Source: CAYUPI01 sp964446585
Lineage (GTDB): Bacteria; Verrucomicrobiota; Verrucomicrobiia; Limisphaerales; UBA8199
NCBI GenBank assembly: GCA_964446585.1
Contig: CAYUPI010000044.1
Coordinates: 1-46,073 of the forward strand
Reading direction: 5' to 3'
Length of the DNA: 46,073 nucleotides
Shown: piece after piece, positions 35,015-43,219 of the stretch
How positions within the stretch are numbered: position 1 is the stretch's first letter
Layout of the letters: the number at the start of each line of letters is the position of its first letter
The notes under the pieces: generated by a model
Told to the model about the DNA's origin: nothing
The model's input: the letters and a program-made list of their open reading frames with translations, nothing else
The model's database searches: none
Made by a program: the position numbers and the translations under genes

Positions 35015-35075
35015 GGTTCGGACGGCCGGGGCGGAAGACCAGGGACGGAAAAGTTTCACTTTAAAGACGACTGAG
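35015..35075 (+). repeat. 61-bp dispersed repeat, copy 1
   Basis: The copy begins GGTTCGGACGGCCGGGGCGG and ends GACTGAG. It matches the sequence at 43122-43182 in 56 of 61 positions with no gaps and in the same orientation. It lies between fabH and the RRM gene, outside coding sequence. Confidence 0.85.
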
Positions 35076-35250
35076 AAGCGATGTGTGGGTTGCTTGAATT
35101 GGAGGTTCGCGGTGCAACAGATAACATCGCTCGCCGTTTCCCCTGGCGCGACATTCCCCAAAAACAAACGCTTGCCAAAGCTGCGATATAAGCGCACTGT
35201 GGGCGATTGTTAGATAACTCATTACTTTCAAGGCGTGGTAAGTCTTCAGG

Positions 35251-35290
35251 TGAACTCAGTTCAGTGATGATTCTAAACCCGATGGTCGGG
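35251..35290 (+). promoter_or_regulatory. Leader hairpins before RRM gene
   Basis: In the spacer between fabH and the RRM gene, TGAACT-C-AGTTCA (35251-35263) is a perfect odd-centred palindrome. CCCGA-TGG-TCGGG (35278-35290) is a perfect 5-bp hairpin. Both are within 85 bp of the ATG, so they could form an RNA leader or protein site. No known family is recognised. Confidence 0.35.
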
Positions 35291-35334
35291 AACACTCTGG
35301 GAAGGCAAGGGCCATCTAAATAGAACATCACATA

Positions 35335-35643
35335 ATGAATAATAAACTGTTTGTCGGAAATCTCTCCTTCAACGCAACCGAAAACGATCTACAGGACGCC
35401 TTTGCGGCGCACGGCACGGTCCTGGAAGCCAATCTCATGATGGACCGCGCGACCGGTCGTCCCCGCGGCTTTGCCTTTGTTACCATGAGCACCGATGAGG
35501 AGGCGCAGAAAGCGCTCAGCGCGATGAATGGCGCCAACTTCGACGGGCGCAAGCTGACCGTCAATGTCGCACGGCCGCGCGAGGAACGCTCAGGTGGCGG
35601 CGGTGGGAGACGGCAACAATACGACAACGCCAGACGCTATTAA
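35335..35643 (+). CDS. RRM-domain RNA-binding protein
   Basis: This is a 102-residue single RNA-recognition-motif protein, with RNP2 LFVGNL at residues 5-10 and RNP1 RGFAFVTM at 44-51. It has the fold-typical NGANFDGRKLTVNVARP end and a short Gly/Arg-rich tail (RSGGGGGRRQQ). Such proteins bind RNA; in cyanobacteria and relatives they respond to cold. The leader carries two small hairpins and the gene is followed by a GC-rich hairpin. It is near the IF-3 paralogues, so the neighbourhood has a translation theme. Confidence 0.93.
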   Translation: MNNKLFVGNLSFNATENDLQDAFAAHGTVLEANLMMDRATGRPRGFAFVTMSTDEEAQKALSAMNGANFDGRKLTVNVARPREERSGGGGGRRQQYDNARRY

Positions 35644-35653
35644 GCCTGGCGAG

Positions 35654-35679
35654 GCAGGAGTCCCGAATGGGGCTCCTGC
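35654..35679 (+). terminator. Hairpin after RRM gene
   Basis: GCAGGAGTCCC-GAAT-GGGGCTCCTGC forms an 11-bp stem with one G-U pair and a 4-nt loop, ten bases after the stop codon. There is no T-run, so it may be a weak terminator or a 3' stabilising hairpin. Confidence 0.55.
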
Positions 35680-35879
35680 GGCCAGCTCATCATCACTCCG
35701 CTGCGTATCGCTCAAGATTTGTACCGATTGAACACCAGACGACTTGAACTGTCCTGGACGGGGATGAGTCACATGGCTTTATTCGTCGCGTGGTGTCTGT
35801 TCGTCCTGTTGTGCTGGCCTTGTGCGCTGCTTGTGCCGTTTATTGCCCGACTGCTGTCTTCCGTTCCATTGAAAAACTG

Positions 35880-36506
35880 ATGCGACCTTTCAACAAATTC
35901 CAACGATATGAACCGCTCCACCGCCGGAATGGCAAAATTCGGGCTCGCGAAGTGAGGGTGCTCGATGAGAGCAAGGAACAACTCGGCGTGATGGACCTGA
36001 ATGCAGCCTTGCAACTGGCCCGAGACAGGCAACTCGATCTGGTGGAGATCGCCCCTGCCGCGACACCGCCGGTCTGCCGCATCGTCAACTACGGCAAGTT
36101 TCTGTACGAAGCATCCAAAGCACAGAAGGGGCAAAAGCAGAACGGCTCGCGAATGAAAGAGCTTCAGCTCGGCGCGGCGATTGATCCGAACGATTTCCAA
36201 ACCAAGCTGGCGCATGCGATCGAGTTCCTGGACGACGAGATGAAGGTGCGCGTCAGGCTGCGGTTCAAAGGCCGGCAAAAGGCCCACAAGGAAGTTGGGT
36301 TCGAGATCGTAAACCGGTTCGTTAACGAGACGGCGTTGCACGGCCGGCCGGATTCCCCTCCGCGAATGCTCGGGGATCGGGATCTGAACGTCGTGCTGAG
36401 TCCATTGCCACGAAGTCAGAGAGGCAGAGGGCCTGGAGTTTCCGAGCCACGGGTTGACAGCAGACCGACTCCTCCGGCACCGGTCTCGATGGCCATTGAA
36501 AAGTGA
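35880..36506 (+). CDS. infC: Translation initiation factor IF-3 paralogue (copy 1)
   Basis: This 208-residue protein has both IF-3 domains. The N-domain is MRPFNKFQRYEPLHRRNGKIRAREVRVLDESKEQLGVMDL... with DLVEIAP and PPVCRIVNYGKF. The C-domain has MKELQLGAAIDPNDFQTKLAHAIEFL, GRQKAHKEVGFEIV and VVLSPLPR. A 35-residue Pro/Arg-rich tail follows, beyond the usual end. The gene is not next to rpmI and rplT, so it is probably an extra paralogue rather than the housekeeping copy. An upstream GTG (35790) adds a non-IF-3 segment and is rejected. Confidence 0.88.
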   Translation: MRPFNKFQRYEPLHRRNGKIRAREVRVLDESKEQLGVMDLNAALQLARDRQLDLVEIAPAATPPVCRIVNYGKFLYEASKAQKGQKQNGSRMKELQLGAAIDPNDFQTKLAHAIEFLDDEMKVRVRLRFKGRQKAHKEVGFEIVNRFVNETALHGRPDSPPRMLGDRDLNVVLSPLPRSQRGRGPGVSEPRVDSRPTPPAPVSMAIEK

Positions 36507-36615
36507 GGCCAGGCTACATGAAGCAGTCCAGGTTATTTTCTGAGTGCGTGTGCCGCCCCGCCCGGAACACCCAAAGCACCTTTTCTGTCATGCGCTGGAA
36601 ACGTGTGACCCCGTC

Positions 36616-37017
36616 ATGATGCACTATTGTCGAAGACCAAATCCCCGGGCCGAATACCGGCTGCAACGAAATGCGCGCGTCAACAGCTCGTTAACCCTGG
36701 CGCAGAAATTTCCGGGGCTCAAAAAACTTTCCGCAAGTCTCGAATATTTTGATGCTGACGGAACAACTCGAAACGCAGCAATGACTTGCAAGCTGAATGT
36801 GGAACACGCCAAATCCATTCTTTGCTTCAACTGTGTGCATTCGGACTGCGTGGGGGGTGATTTCGATCTGACCAAAAAGCTCTTACAAGCCGTCTCCACC
36901 AGCCAGAAGTCTGTCCGCGGCGAAATTCGTTGCGGGGGAATTCGGCACAACAAAAACCGAGTGGAGTCCACGCCCTGCGGAAGCATCCTTCGTTACAAAT
37001 TAGCGCTTAGTTACTGA
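36616..37017 (+). CDS. Conserved hypothetical, Cys-rich
   Basis: This 133-residue protein begins MMHYCRRPNPRAEYRLQ; a second ATG three bases on is equally good. Its core reads NSSLTLAQKFPGLKKLSASLEYFDADG and includes FNCVHSDCVGGDFDLT. Later GEIRCGG and TPCGSILRYKLALSY occur. The four-Cys pattern suggests a small zinc site (inference). I recall close relatives of this unknown family in Verrucomicrobia. It lies between two IF-3 paralogues, downstream of the first, on the same strand. Confidence 0.6.
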   Translation: MMHYCRRPNPRAEYRLQRNARVNSSLTLAQKFPGLKKLSASLEYFDADGTTRNAAMTCKLNVEHAKSILCFNCVHSDCVGGDFDLTKKLLQAVSTSQKSVRGEIRCGGIRHNKNRVESTPCGSILRYKLALSY

Positions 37018-37155
37018 CGTTTTGGCGCACCTCTGCGCACCCGGACCGTCTTCCCTCAGATTGTTGGCACAAGCGCGTCCGTGGCTAGTCGCGGCGGAGC
37101 GCGTGCCCTTGGATGGAATGAACGGAATTTGCCTTTCTGGGGTCTAAACTCAATC

Positions 37156-37680
37156 GTGGTTAGACCTTTCCATCGCTTCTGGTTCAGCCGCTCTGAAGAT
37201 CCCGCCCCGGAAGCTACGGGAGCGAAGGCCGAGGGTGGCGATGCTGAGGCTCAATTCAGTCTGGGACTGAGACTCGCCCACGATGGAGACGCGCAGAACT
37301 ATGTGCAAGCAGCGCATTGGTACCTAAAAGCGGCTGAGCAGAACCATGCCAGGGCCCAATTCAATCTCGGTGTCATGTATGCCACGGGGCAAGGCGTGCC
37401 GCACGACGATGCCCGATCGCTGATGTGGATTGGAAAGGCCGCATGCCTGGGCGAGCCTGGGGCCCAATACATGCTGGGCATGAAGCAATGGCGGGTGAGC
37501 CTTGACGAGGGGCCGGAAAATGCGCGCGAATCGAGGATCGAGGCCCACAAATGGCTTAGGCTTGCGGCGGAACGGGGCTATCCGAGTTCAGAGGTGAATC
37601 GCGATTCTTTGGCCTTGTGTATGACGCGTGAGGATGTGGCGGAGGGCGGCCGCCGTGCAACTGCTTTTAATGCAGGCTAA
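37156..37680 (+). CDS. Sel1-repeat protein
   Basis: This 174-residue protein has Sel1-like repeats: GDAEAQFSLGLRLAHDGDAQNYVQAAHWYLKAAEQ, HARAQFNLGVMYATGQGV.., GAQYMLGMKQWR and a last one ending WLRLAAERGYPSS. Each has the GxAxAQxxLGxxYxxGxG pattern. The tail REDVAEGGRRATAF ends it. The frame is open from 37081; the GTG at 37156 is chosen because the preceding 25 codons have no family character, but the start is uncertain. It converges on the second IF-3 paralogue with overlapping stops. Confidence 0.75.
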   Translation: MVRPFHRFWFSRSEDPAPEATGAKAEGGDAEAQFSLGLRLAHDGDAQNYVQAAHWYLKAAEQNHARAQFNLGVMYATGQGVPHDDARSLMWIGKAACLGEPGAQYMLGMKQWRVSLDEGPENARESRIEAHKWLRLAAERGYPSSEVNRDSLALCMTREDVAEGGRRATAFNAG

Positions 37681-38102
37681 GCCGACCTGCCATCGGCCGG
37701 CGGATCCAGCGGGACGGCTGAAAGATCGCGCGACTGAACATCGCGCGGATTTTTGGCGCGGATGTTGCGAGGCAGCGGACTGAGGACGACGCTGAGGTCG
37801 CGGTCGCCTAGCATTTTGGGAGGGGAATCGGCGTGGCCGTAAAGGGAGACCACTTTGACAAACTGGTTCACGACGTCGAAGCCGATTTCTTTGTGCGCCT
37901 TCTGCCGCCCGCGAAAGCGCAGCTTAACGCGGACTTTCAGGTCGTTGCAAAGGAATTGGATGGCGTGGGCACGTTTTGTCGCCAGGTCGTGAGCATCGAT
38001 GGTTGGGGAGATCTGAAGTTCCTTCATTCTCCCGGCGGAATTATGGGCTCGGGAAGCCTTGTTCCGCTTGGCTTCTTCGTAAAGGAATTTGCAATAATCC
38101 AC
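37677..38102 (-). CDS. IF-3 paralogue (copy 2), N-terminally truncated
   Basis: This 141-residue frame from a GTG reads DYCKFLYEEAKRNKASRAH, then MKELQISPTIDAHDLATKRAHAIQFL, GRQKAHKEIGFDVVNQFV and VVLSPLPR, i.e. the IF-3 C-domain with a Pro-rich tail. Going upstream in the same frame the end of the N-domain is readable to about 38160 (ARAKGLDLIKIAANATSPVCRIV), but the first ~45 residues and a normal start are gone. The usual DYGKF is DYCKF. The truncation runs into the GAF pseudogene on the other strand. It may make a C-domain-only protein or be a relict. Confidence 0.7.
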   Translation of the reverse strand: MDYCKFLYEEAKRNKASRAHNSAGRMKELQISPTIDAHDLATKRAHAIQFLCNDLKVRVKLRFRGRQKAHKEIGFDVVNQFVKVVSLYGHADSPPKMLGDRDLSVVLSPLPRNIRAKNPRDVQSRDLSAVPLDPPADGRSA

Positions 38103-38227
38103 AATTCGGCAGACGGGAGAAGTGGCGTTGGCCGCGATTTTGATCAGATCCAGGCCCTTGGCGCGGGCTGGGCGTTGGGAAAATCGGCCACGTCGCGGCC
38201 ACCGGCCAGGCCCTGGTGGTGAAAGAC

Positions 38228-38627
38228 GTGGCCGGAGTTGGACTCGTTTAAGGAACGCCTGCTCGAGCTGGCGCAGATCCGCTCCGTCGCTAAACTCCTC
38301 GAGGGCGTCGTGACCCGCCTCGTCGAGCCGGCGTACGTCGCGCTGGCGCGTATCTGGCTAGTGGACAAGGGCGACCTTTGTTCAAGTTGCTGTATGCGAC
38401 TGGAGTGTCCCGACCAAACGTCTTGCCTCCATCTGGTCGCCAGCGCAGGAAAGCGGGTTCGACGCTCAGCCGATCCGATACGAAGATGAAGCTGGGGGGT
38501 GCTGGCCCTGTTCACGCGCATTCCAATTCCGGAGCAGGGCCCCGCCTGGCTGCGCATTTTTGCCGATCACATCGCGGTGGCCTTCGTAAACGCCCGCGCC
38601 TTCGAGGAAAACGATCGGCTCCGATAG
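38228..38627 (+). pseudogene. Relict GAF-domain sigma-54 regulator
   Basis: One frame reads ELAQIRSVAKLLEGVVTRL, then ALARIWLVDKGDLCSSC and CLHLVASAGKRV, typical of the GAF domain in FhlA/NorR-like regulators. It stops at TGA 38487-38489. In the same frame the domain end then resumes (VLALFTRIPIPE, WLRIFADHIAVAFVNARAF) until TAG 38625-38627. The middle of the GAF domain is missing and no AAA+ or helix-turn-helix part is present. The remnant abuts the truncated IF-3 copy and the radical SAM gene. Confidence 0.7.
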
Positions 38628-38721
38628 AGGTCGGCGCTATGTTAGCGACCCACGATTGGTTCCGGACGCTCAAAATCATTTCTGTTGCCTCGCAAGCTCA
38701 ATTCAGATATTGAATGCTATC

Positions 38722-40350
38722 ATGATGGTCTTTCTAATCCACGTTCGGGACCCTCAGTTCTACGCGCTTCCAGCCGCGACTCGCGCCAAAAACGGGAATA
38801 TTCGAGTGATGGGCTTTCCTCCCATCGGCATCATGTCGCTGTCGGCAGTGGTAAAACGCGCCGGCCACGAGTGCGTGATGTTTGACCAGGCCAATCCTGA
38901 CACGCCCAATGACGTCATCATTGAGCAGATAAAAAGGAAGCGGCCGGCTCTGGTGGGCCTGAGTTTCCTGAGCACCACCAGCTATCCGTACGCGAAGATT
39001 TTGGCCCGGCAAATCCGCGCCGCCGACCCCAAGGTGAAGTTGGCGTTCGGAGGAGTCTTTGCGAGCCTTAATGCGCCGCTGGTCAAGCTGCAATGCCCCG
39101 AGGTGGACTTCGTGTGCCGTGGAGACGGCGAACAGCTCATTCTCGACCTGCTGGAGCGTTTGCAGGACCCGGCGGAAGTGATGAGTTTGACCTGGGCCAA
39201 AGATGGCCAGGTGCTCAACAACCCGAATCGAATGGTGGAGCGCCAACTGGACCAGTGGCCGTTCCCTGACCGCGAGAGCTTGACGCTGGACTTCGTCGAA
39301 TCGATGCCTCTGGACGTGCCGGCGGTGCTATCGCTCGAACGGTTCACCACCATGCAGACCTCCCGCGGCTGTCCGTGGTCGTGCACGTTTTGCGATATTC
39401 CCATCTTCAATGAAGGGAAGTGGCGCTGCCGCAGCCCACAGCATGTCGTCGAAGAGTTCAAGCATCTCCAGGCCCTGGGCTATGGCGCGGTCTATTTTGT
39501 CGATGACCATTTTCTGCTTCAACCAAAACGGATCGAGGCCATCTGTGCCGGCCTCAACAACAATGGGATCAACATTCAATGGGGCTGTGAAGGCCGGGTG
39601 GACTCCGTTGCCCAGCACCTGTTTCCAGCAATGGCCAAAGCCCACTGTCGCACGCTCATGTTCGGGATCGAAAGCGGAAGCCAGAAGATACTCGATCGGG
39701 TCCGAAAAGAGCAGACGCTCGCAGAGATTGAGACCGCGGTGACCAACGCCAAGAAAGCGGGTATCGAGATCGTCCACGGGTTTTTTGTGGTCGGCAATCC
39801 CGATGAGACGGTAGAGGACATGAACGCGACCTTTGATTTTGCGGCGAGGCTTCCGCTGGATACTTTCGGGTTTAACCGGCTTTGTGTCTATCGCGGCACT
39901 CCCCTCTGGCAGGAATATGTGAAACGCGGTTTGGTCAATGACGCGACTGATTGGTACAAGTACTTCAAATGCTCGACGATTGACCCGACCTGCCTGCCGG
40001 GCGAACTGATCAACGACGTGCGGCGCGCGGGGCTGCGCCGGCTGTTTATCTATAAGTTGCTCCATTATCCTGCGCAGAGCTTGCGCCTGCTGCGGCGATT
40101 CCTTCGCTATATGCCGATGCGGGACGTGGTCTATCTGATCATCAAGCCATTTCTGGGCAAGAGAAAGGGCGCCACGAAATCGGAGGTATTGTCGCGCGCG
40201 GTCGAACATGGAGCCATGAAGGATGCGGCGGCAGAGCTAACGCAATTGAACGACGACAGGCTAGAGCACGTTCTCAAGGAGTCGCAGATCGAGCGCCTGC
40301 GGATTCAACAGGAAGCAGAAAGCCAGTTGGCGCCGGCCTCGCCTGGTTAA
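38722..40350 (+). CDS. B12-binding-type radical SAM protein
   Basis: This 542-residue protein starts MMVFLIHVRDPQFYALP. The N-terminal ~150 residues resemble a cobalamin-binding Rossmann domain (IGIMSLSAVVKRAGHECVMFDQ, PALVGLSFLSTTSYPYAKILA, FGGVFASLNAP). Then comes a radical SAM domain with CxxxCxxC at Cys217/221/224 (CPWSCTFC) and later GIESGSQKILDRV. A helix-rich C terminus (about 400-542) has a membrane-associated look (MRDVVYLIIKPFLG). The family includes hopanoid and bacteriochlorophyll enzymes, and the hopanoid genes 18 kb away are a weak hint. The substrate is not known. Confidence 0.85.
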   Translation: MMVFLIHVRDPQFYALPAATRAKNGNIRVMGFPPIGIMSLSAVVKRAGHECVMFDQANPDTPNDVIIEQIKRKRPALVGLSFLSTTSYPYAKILARQIRAADPKVKLAFGGVFASLNAPLVKLQCPEVDFVCRGDGEQLILDLLERLQDPAEVMSLTWAKDGQVLNNPNRMVERQLDQWPFPDRESLTLDFVESMPLDVPAVLSLERFTTMQTSRGCPWSCTFCDIPIFNEGKWRCRSPQHVVEEFKHLQALGYGAVYFVDDHFLLQPKRIEAICAGLNNNGINIQWGCEGRVDSVAQHLFPAMAKAHCRTLMFGIESGSQKILDRVRKEQTLAEIETAVTNAKKAGIEIVHGFFVVGNPDETVEDMNATFDFAARLPLDTFGFNRLCVYRGTPLWQEYVKRGLVNDATDWYKYFKCSTIDPTCLPGELINDVRRAGLRRLFIYKLLHYPAQSLRLLRRFLRYMPMRDVVYLIIKPFLGKRKGATKSEVLSRAVEHGAMKDAAAELTQLNDDRLEHVLKESQIERLRIQQEAESQLAPASPG

Positions 40351-40557
40351 TAGCGAGCGGAGCTTCTGAGTTTTGTCTCCACGCTGGAGGCTAAAGGCTT
40401 CGGACGGCTGAGCGATGATAGTCGAGCGTTGAGGGTTCGGATGGCGCAGGCAAAAAATGGGGGCGGGAAGTATGAGACTGCATAGACGGATTCGGTCCGC
40501 ACGGCGCGGAGCAGGTCTCCACAGATTACGAGGGAGAGTCGCCCGGGTGCGCGCAAC

Positions 40558-41160
40558 TCAGAACGCGAAACGGACTTCCATTTGTTTGTGCTCCAATGGC
40601 GGGATCGGCTCAGGCCGGATCAGCGGCTGGGCGGTCGCGACGCATTCGCGCCATGGCGGGATTGCGCCCTCTCGATAGTAACGCTCGAGGTACTGCCAGT
40701 CGGTGACGACGAAGTCGGCGTACCACTGGTCGAAATCGTGGATACCGGCTTCATGGAGCAGTTGCATGCCGAAGCGTGCGGCCTCGTATTCATAATCGTG
40801 CAGCACGTTCATGAACGCTTCGCGGTCAGTCGTGTTCTGGAGCGGCCCGAGCTTTGCCGCGAGCGACGGAGCGACCCATTGGACACTGTGTCCGAAAAGA
40901 TGCAGCAGGATGAAGCATTGCATCTCGAAATCCACATCCGGATCGAGAGTGAGTCGAAGGCCGTCGAAAATGCCGGTCCGCGGCGGCTCCAGGTCACGAT
41001 ATTCGATCGCGAAGCCATATTTCACGATCTTTGAGGTGATGCGAATCCAGATATTCACCAACGGCTGGGAGGGCATTACGCCCACGAGCCGGTGGCCGAC
41101 CAGTTCATGCCCGGCAATTTGCCCTGTGTTCTGTTGGCCGCTGATGGTTTCGGCATCCAC
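40558..41160 (-). CDS. Conserved hypothetical with HxxxH motif
   Basis: This 200-residue protein from a GTG at 41160 has the segment CFILLHLFGHSVQWVAPS, with His87 and His91 forming an HxxxH in the style of zincin motifs (HExxH), but with the Glu replaced by Leu. The surrounding helix and later DYEYEAARFGMQLLHEAG resemble ImmA/IrrE-like proteins only loosely. I recall HLFGH proteins as a separate family of unknown function. The gene is alone on the minus strand, downstream of the radical SAM gene. Confidence 0.6.
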   Translation of the reverse strand: MDAETISGQQNTGQIAGHELVGHRLVGVMPSQPLVNIWIRITSKIVKYGFAIEYRDLEPPRTGIFDGLRLTLDPDVDFEMQCFILLHLFGHSVQWVAPSLAAKLGPLQNTTDREAFMNVLHDYEYEAARFGMQLLHEAGIHDFDQWYADFVVTDWQYLERYYREGAIPPWRECVATAQPLIRPEPIPPLEHKQMEVRFAF

Positions 41161-41627
41161 AACCCGCTGACCCTATCCGCGCGGGTGAATTGTAACAAGC
41201 CTGGAGTCGCCAGGCCTCAACACGGACTTACCAAAGGAAACGCAGGCAACGAAGAGGTGTATCGGGGACAGAATGCAGGACTCTACATACTCGGAGTTTT
41301 TAGACTCCCCACGCTCCACGCTCCTCGTTCCACGCCTCCACTGCTTTCTTACCGATATTTGATTGTGGGCCTGAGCCGTTTTAGGTTTGGCGAGAAGCGA
41401 GCAAAGGCGGAAACCGCGAAACACGCTGAACACGCGGAAGGGGCCTGCAGCGCTTTTTCCTGCCTGCTTCCACGTGTTTCGCATGTTCTGCGGTCAACAA
41501 TCTTTGCGTTTCTTTATGCGCTTTGCGGTTCCACCGTGCTGTGTTTTCCACGGTAGGTGTCCGCTCCTCTTGGCTCCAGCTCTGCCGAGTTGGAATGTGC
41601 GGAGTTTTGTGGTATCAGAGTTCGGTA
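41161..41627. repeat. Repeat-rich spacer before PQQ-like gene
   Basis: No gene is seen in 467 bp. The words CACGCTCCACGCTCCTCG (around 41309) and GAAACACGCTGAACACGC (around 41415) belong to the dispersed word-repeat class seen elsewhere. Sequence near 41480-41550 (TTTGCGTTTCTTTATGCGC) is of the same kind. A promoter must lie here, but none is clear. Confidence 0.45.
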
Positions 41628-42959
41628 ATGCCCTTGCTCGCCCCATCTTTTCTCCCGGCGGTCCTGGCAGCCAGCACGGCGGTCGCGGAGCAGAGCTGGC
41701 CGCAGTTCCGCGGCCCGCGCTGCCACGGCACTTCGACGGCCAGCGATGTCCCCCTGAACTGGAGTGAGACGAACAATCTCGCCTGGAAAGTCCCTCTCCC
41801 TGGGCGCGGGCGCTCTTCGCCGATCGTCCTGGAGGATCGCATCTGGCTCGCGACAGCGCTCGAACGAGGCATCAAACGCGCTTCAATATATGCGGAGGAC
41901 ATGCTGGCCGCCGAGCATGTCACTTTGGAGGCACTTTGCCTGGACCGTGCGCAAGGCAATATCCTTTGGCGCATGCCGGTTTTTGATGTCGAGAAGCCGG
42001 CGCCCGTCCATTCCTACAACAGTTGGGCGACGCCCACGCCCGTCGTCGAGCCGGGACGGCTCTATTGTGACTTTGGCGCCTTCGGCACTGCCTGCCTGGA
42101 TTCGAAAACGGGCAAGGTCCTGTGGAAACGACGCCTGCCGGTGGACCACCAGTTCGGGCCGGGCAGCTCTCCCGTCCTCTGGCGCAACCTGCTCGTGCTG
42201 GTCCGAGACGGAAACGACGCGCAATACGTGGCCGCTCTCGACAAGCAAACGGGCCAAACCGTCTGGAAAACGAAGCGCCCGCCGATTGTTTCCGACAGCC
42301 CCATTGTTAAGAAATCGTTTATCACGCCGCTGCTGGTCAACAGCGGGGGCCGGACTCAATTGGTGGCCCCGACTGCGCACTGGGTGGCCTCGTACGATCC
42401 TGTAAGCGGCAAGGAACTATGGCGCGCGCGGCATGGCGAAGGTTTTTCCAGCGGCTCCAGCCCGGTGTTCGGCCATGGGCTGGCTATGTTCAGCACCTGC
42501 CACATGAAGGCCCAATTGGTCGCCGTGCGCGTGGACGGTCAGGGGGACGTCACGGCGACCCATTTCGCCTGGAAGACGCTGCGACAGGTTCCGGTGATGT
42601 CGTCGCCTGTGCTGGCGGGGGACGAAATCTATTGGGTTTCCGACGAGGGAATGGCGTCGTGCGGCGATGCGCGGACCGGGGAGATTCATTGGCAGGAGCG
42701 GTTGGGCGGTTTGCACCTTGCGTCGCCACTCTATGCCGAGGGCCGCGTCTATTTCTTCGCTCAGGATGGGAAGACCACGGTGGTCAAGGCGGGCAAGCAG
42801 TTCGAGAAGCTGGCGGAGAACCGAATCGAAGGGCCATTGGTAGCCACGCCGGCGATCCTCGATGGAACGGTTTTCCTGCGGACGGATAGCAGCCTTTACA
42901 GGATTGGAAAGGGTCCGGAAACGACCACGCGCCGCTTCTCTGACCCGCAGGAACACTGA
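41628..42959 (+). CDS. Secreted PQQ-like beta-propeller protein
   Basis: This 443-residue protein starts MPLLAPSFLPAVLAASTAVA, a signal peptide, and then QSWPQFRGPRCHGTS, the usual start of this family. PQQ-like blades with ALCLDRAQGNILWR, ACLDSKTGKVLWKRRL, ALDKQTGQTVWKTKRP, SYDPVSGKELWRARH and SCGDARTGEIHWQERL run through residues 90-400. The frame opens upstream from 41523 with no signal character, so ATG 41628 is preferred. Unlike the relative at 31520-32950 it has no EF-hands. Probably periplasmic or extracellular; its ligand is unknown. Confidence 0.85.
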   Translation: MPLLAPSFLPAVLAASTAVAEQSWPQFRGPRCHGTSTASDVPLNWSETNNLAWKVPLPGRGRSSPIVLEDRIWLATALERGIKRASIYAEDMLAAEHVTLEALCLDRAQGNILWRMPVFDVEKPAPVHSYNSWATPTPVVEPGRLYCDFGAFGTACLDSKTGKVLWKRRLPVDHQFGPGSSPVLWRNLLVLVRDGNDAQYVAALDKQTGQTVWKTKRPPIVSDSPIVKKSFITPLLVNSGGRTQLVAPTAHWVASYDPVSGKELWRARHGEGFSSGSSPVFGHGLAMFSTCHMKAQLVAVRVDGQGDVTATHFAWKTLRQVPVMSSPVLAGDEIYWVSDEGMASCGDARTGEIHWQERLGGLHLASPLYAEGRVYFFAQDGKTTVVKAGKQFEKLAENRIEGPLVATPAILDGTVFLRTDSSLYRIGKGPETTTRRFSDPQEH

Positions 42960-43121
42960 GAATTGACAGGATGAACGGGATGTGAGGAAGGAGAAGGCGG
43001 GAAAGAGGCCTTACAGAAGCGAACGAAGGAAACGAAGAGGAGAGCAGAAAGGACCAGGGAGAGGGAACAAAGGCAAGGCGGGAAAACAGAGGGGGACGAG
43101 CTGGCGGGCCAAGGAGTAGAA

Positions 43122-43182
43122 GGTTCGGACGGCCGGGGCGGAAGACCAGGGGCGGGAAAGTTTCAGTCTAAAGGCGACTGAG
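43122..43182 (+). repeat. 61-bp dispersed repeat, copy 2
   Basis: It differs from 35015-35075 at five positions over 61 bp without gaps, and in the same orientation. A purine-rich stretch precedes it (about 43015-43110, nearly all A and G). It lies just after the PQQ-like gene, as copy 1 lies just after fabH. Confidence 0.85.
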
Positions 43183-43219
43183 CGCGTCGAGTGTTCGCGA
43201 GTTTGGTTCCCAGCCACCT

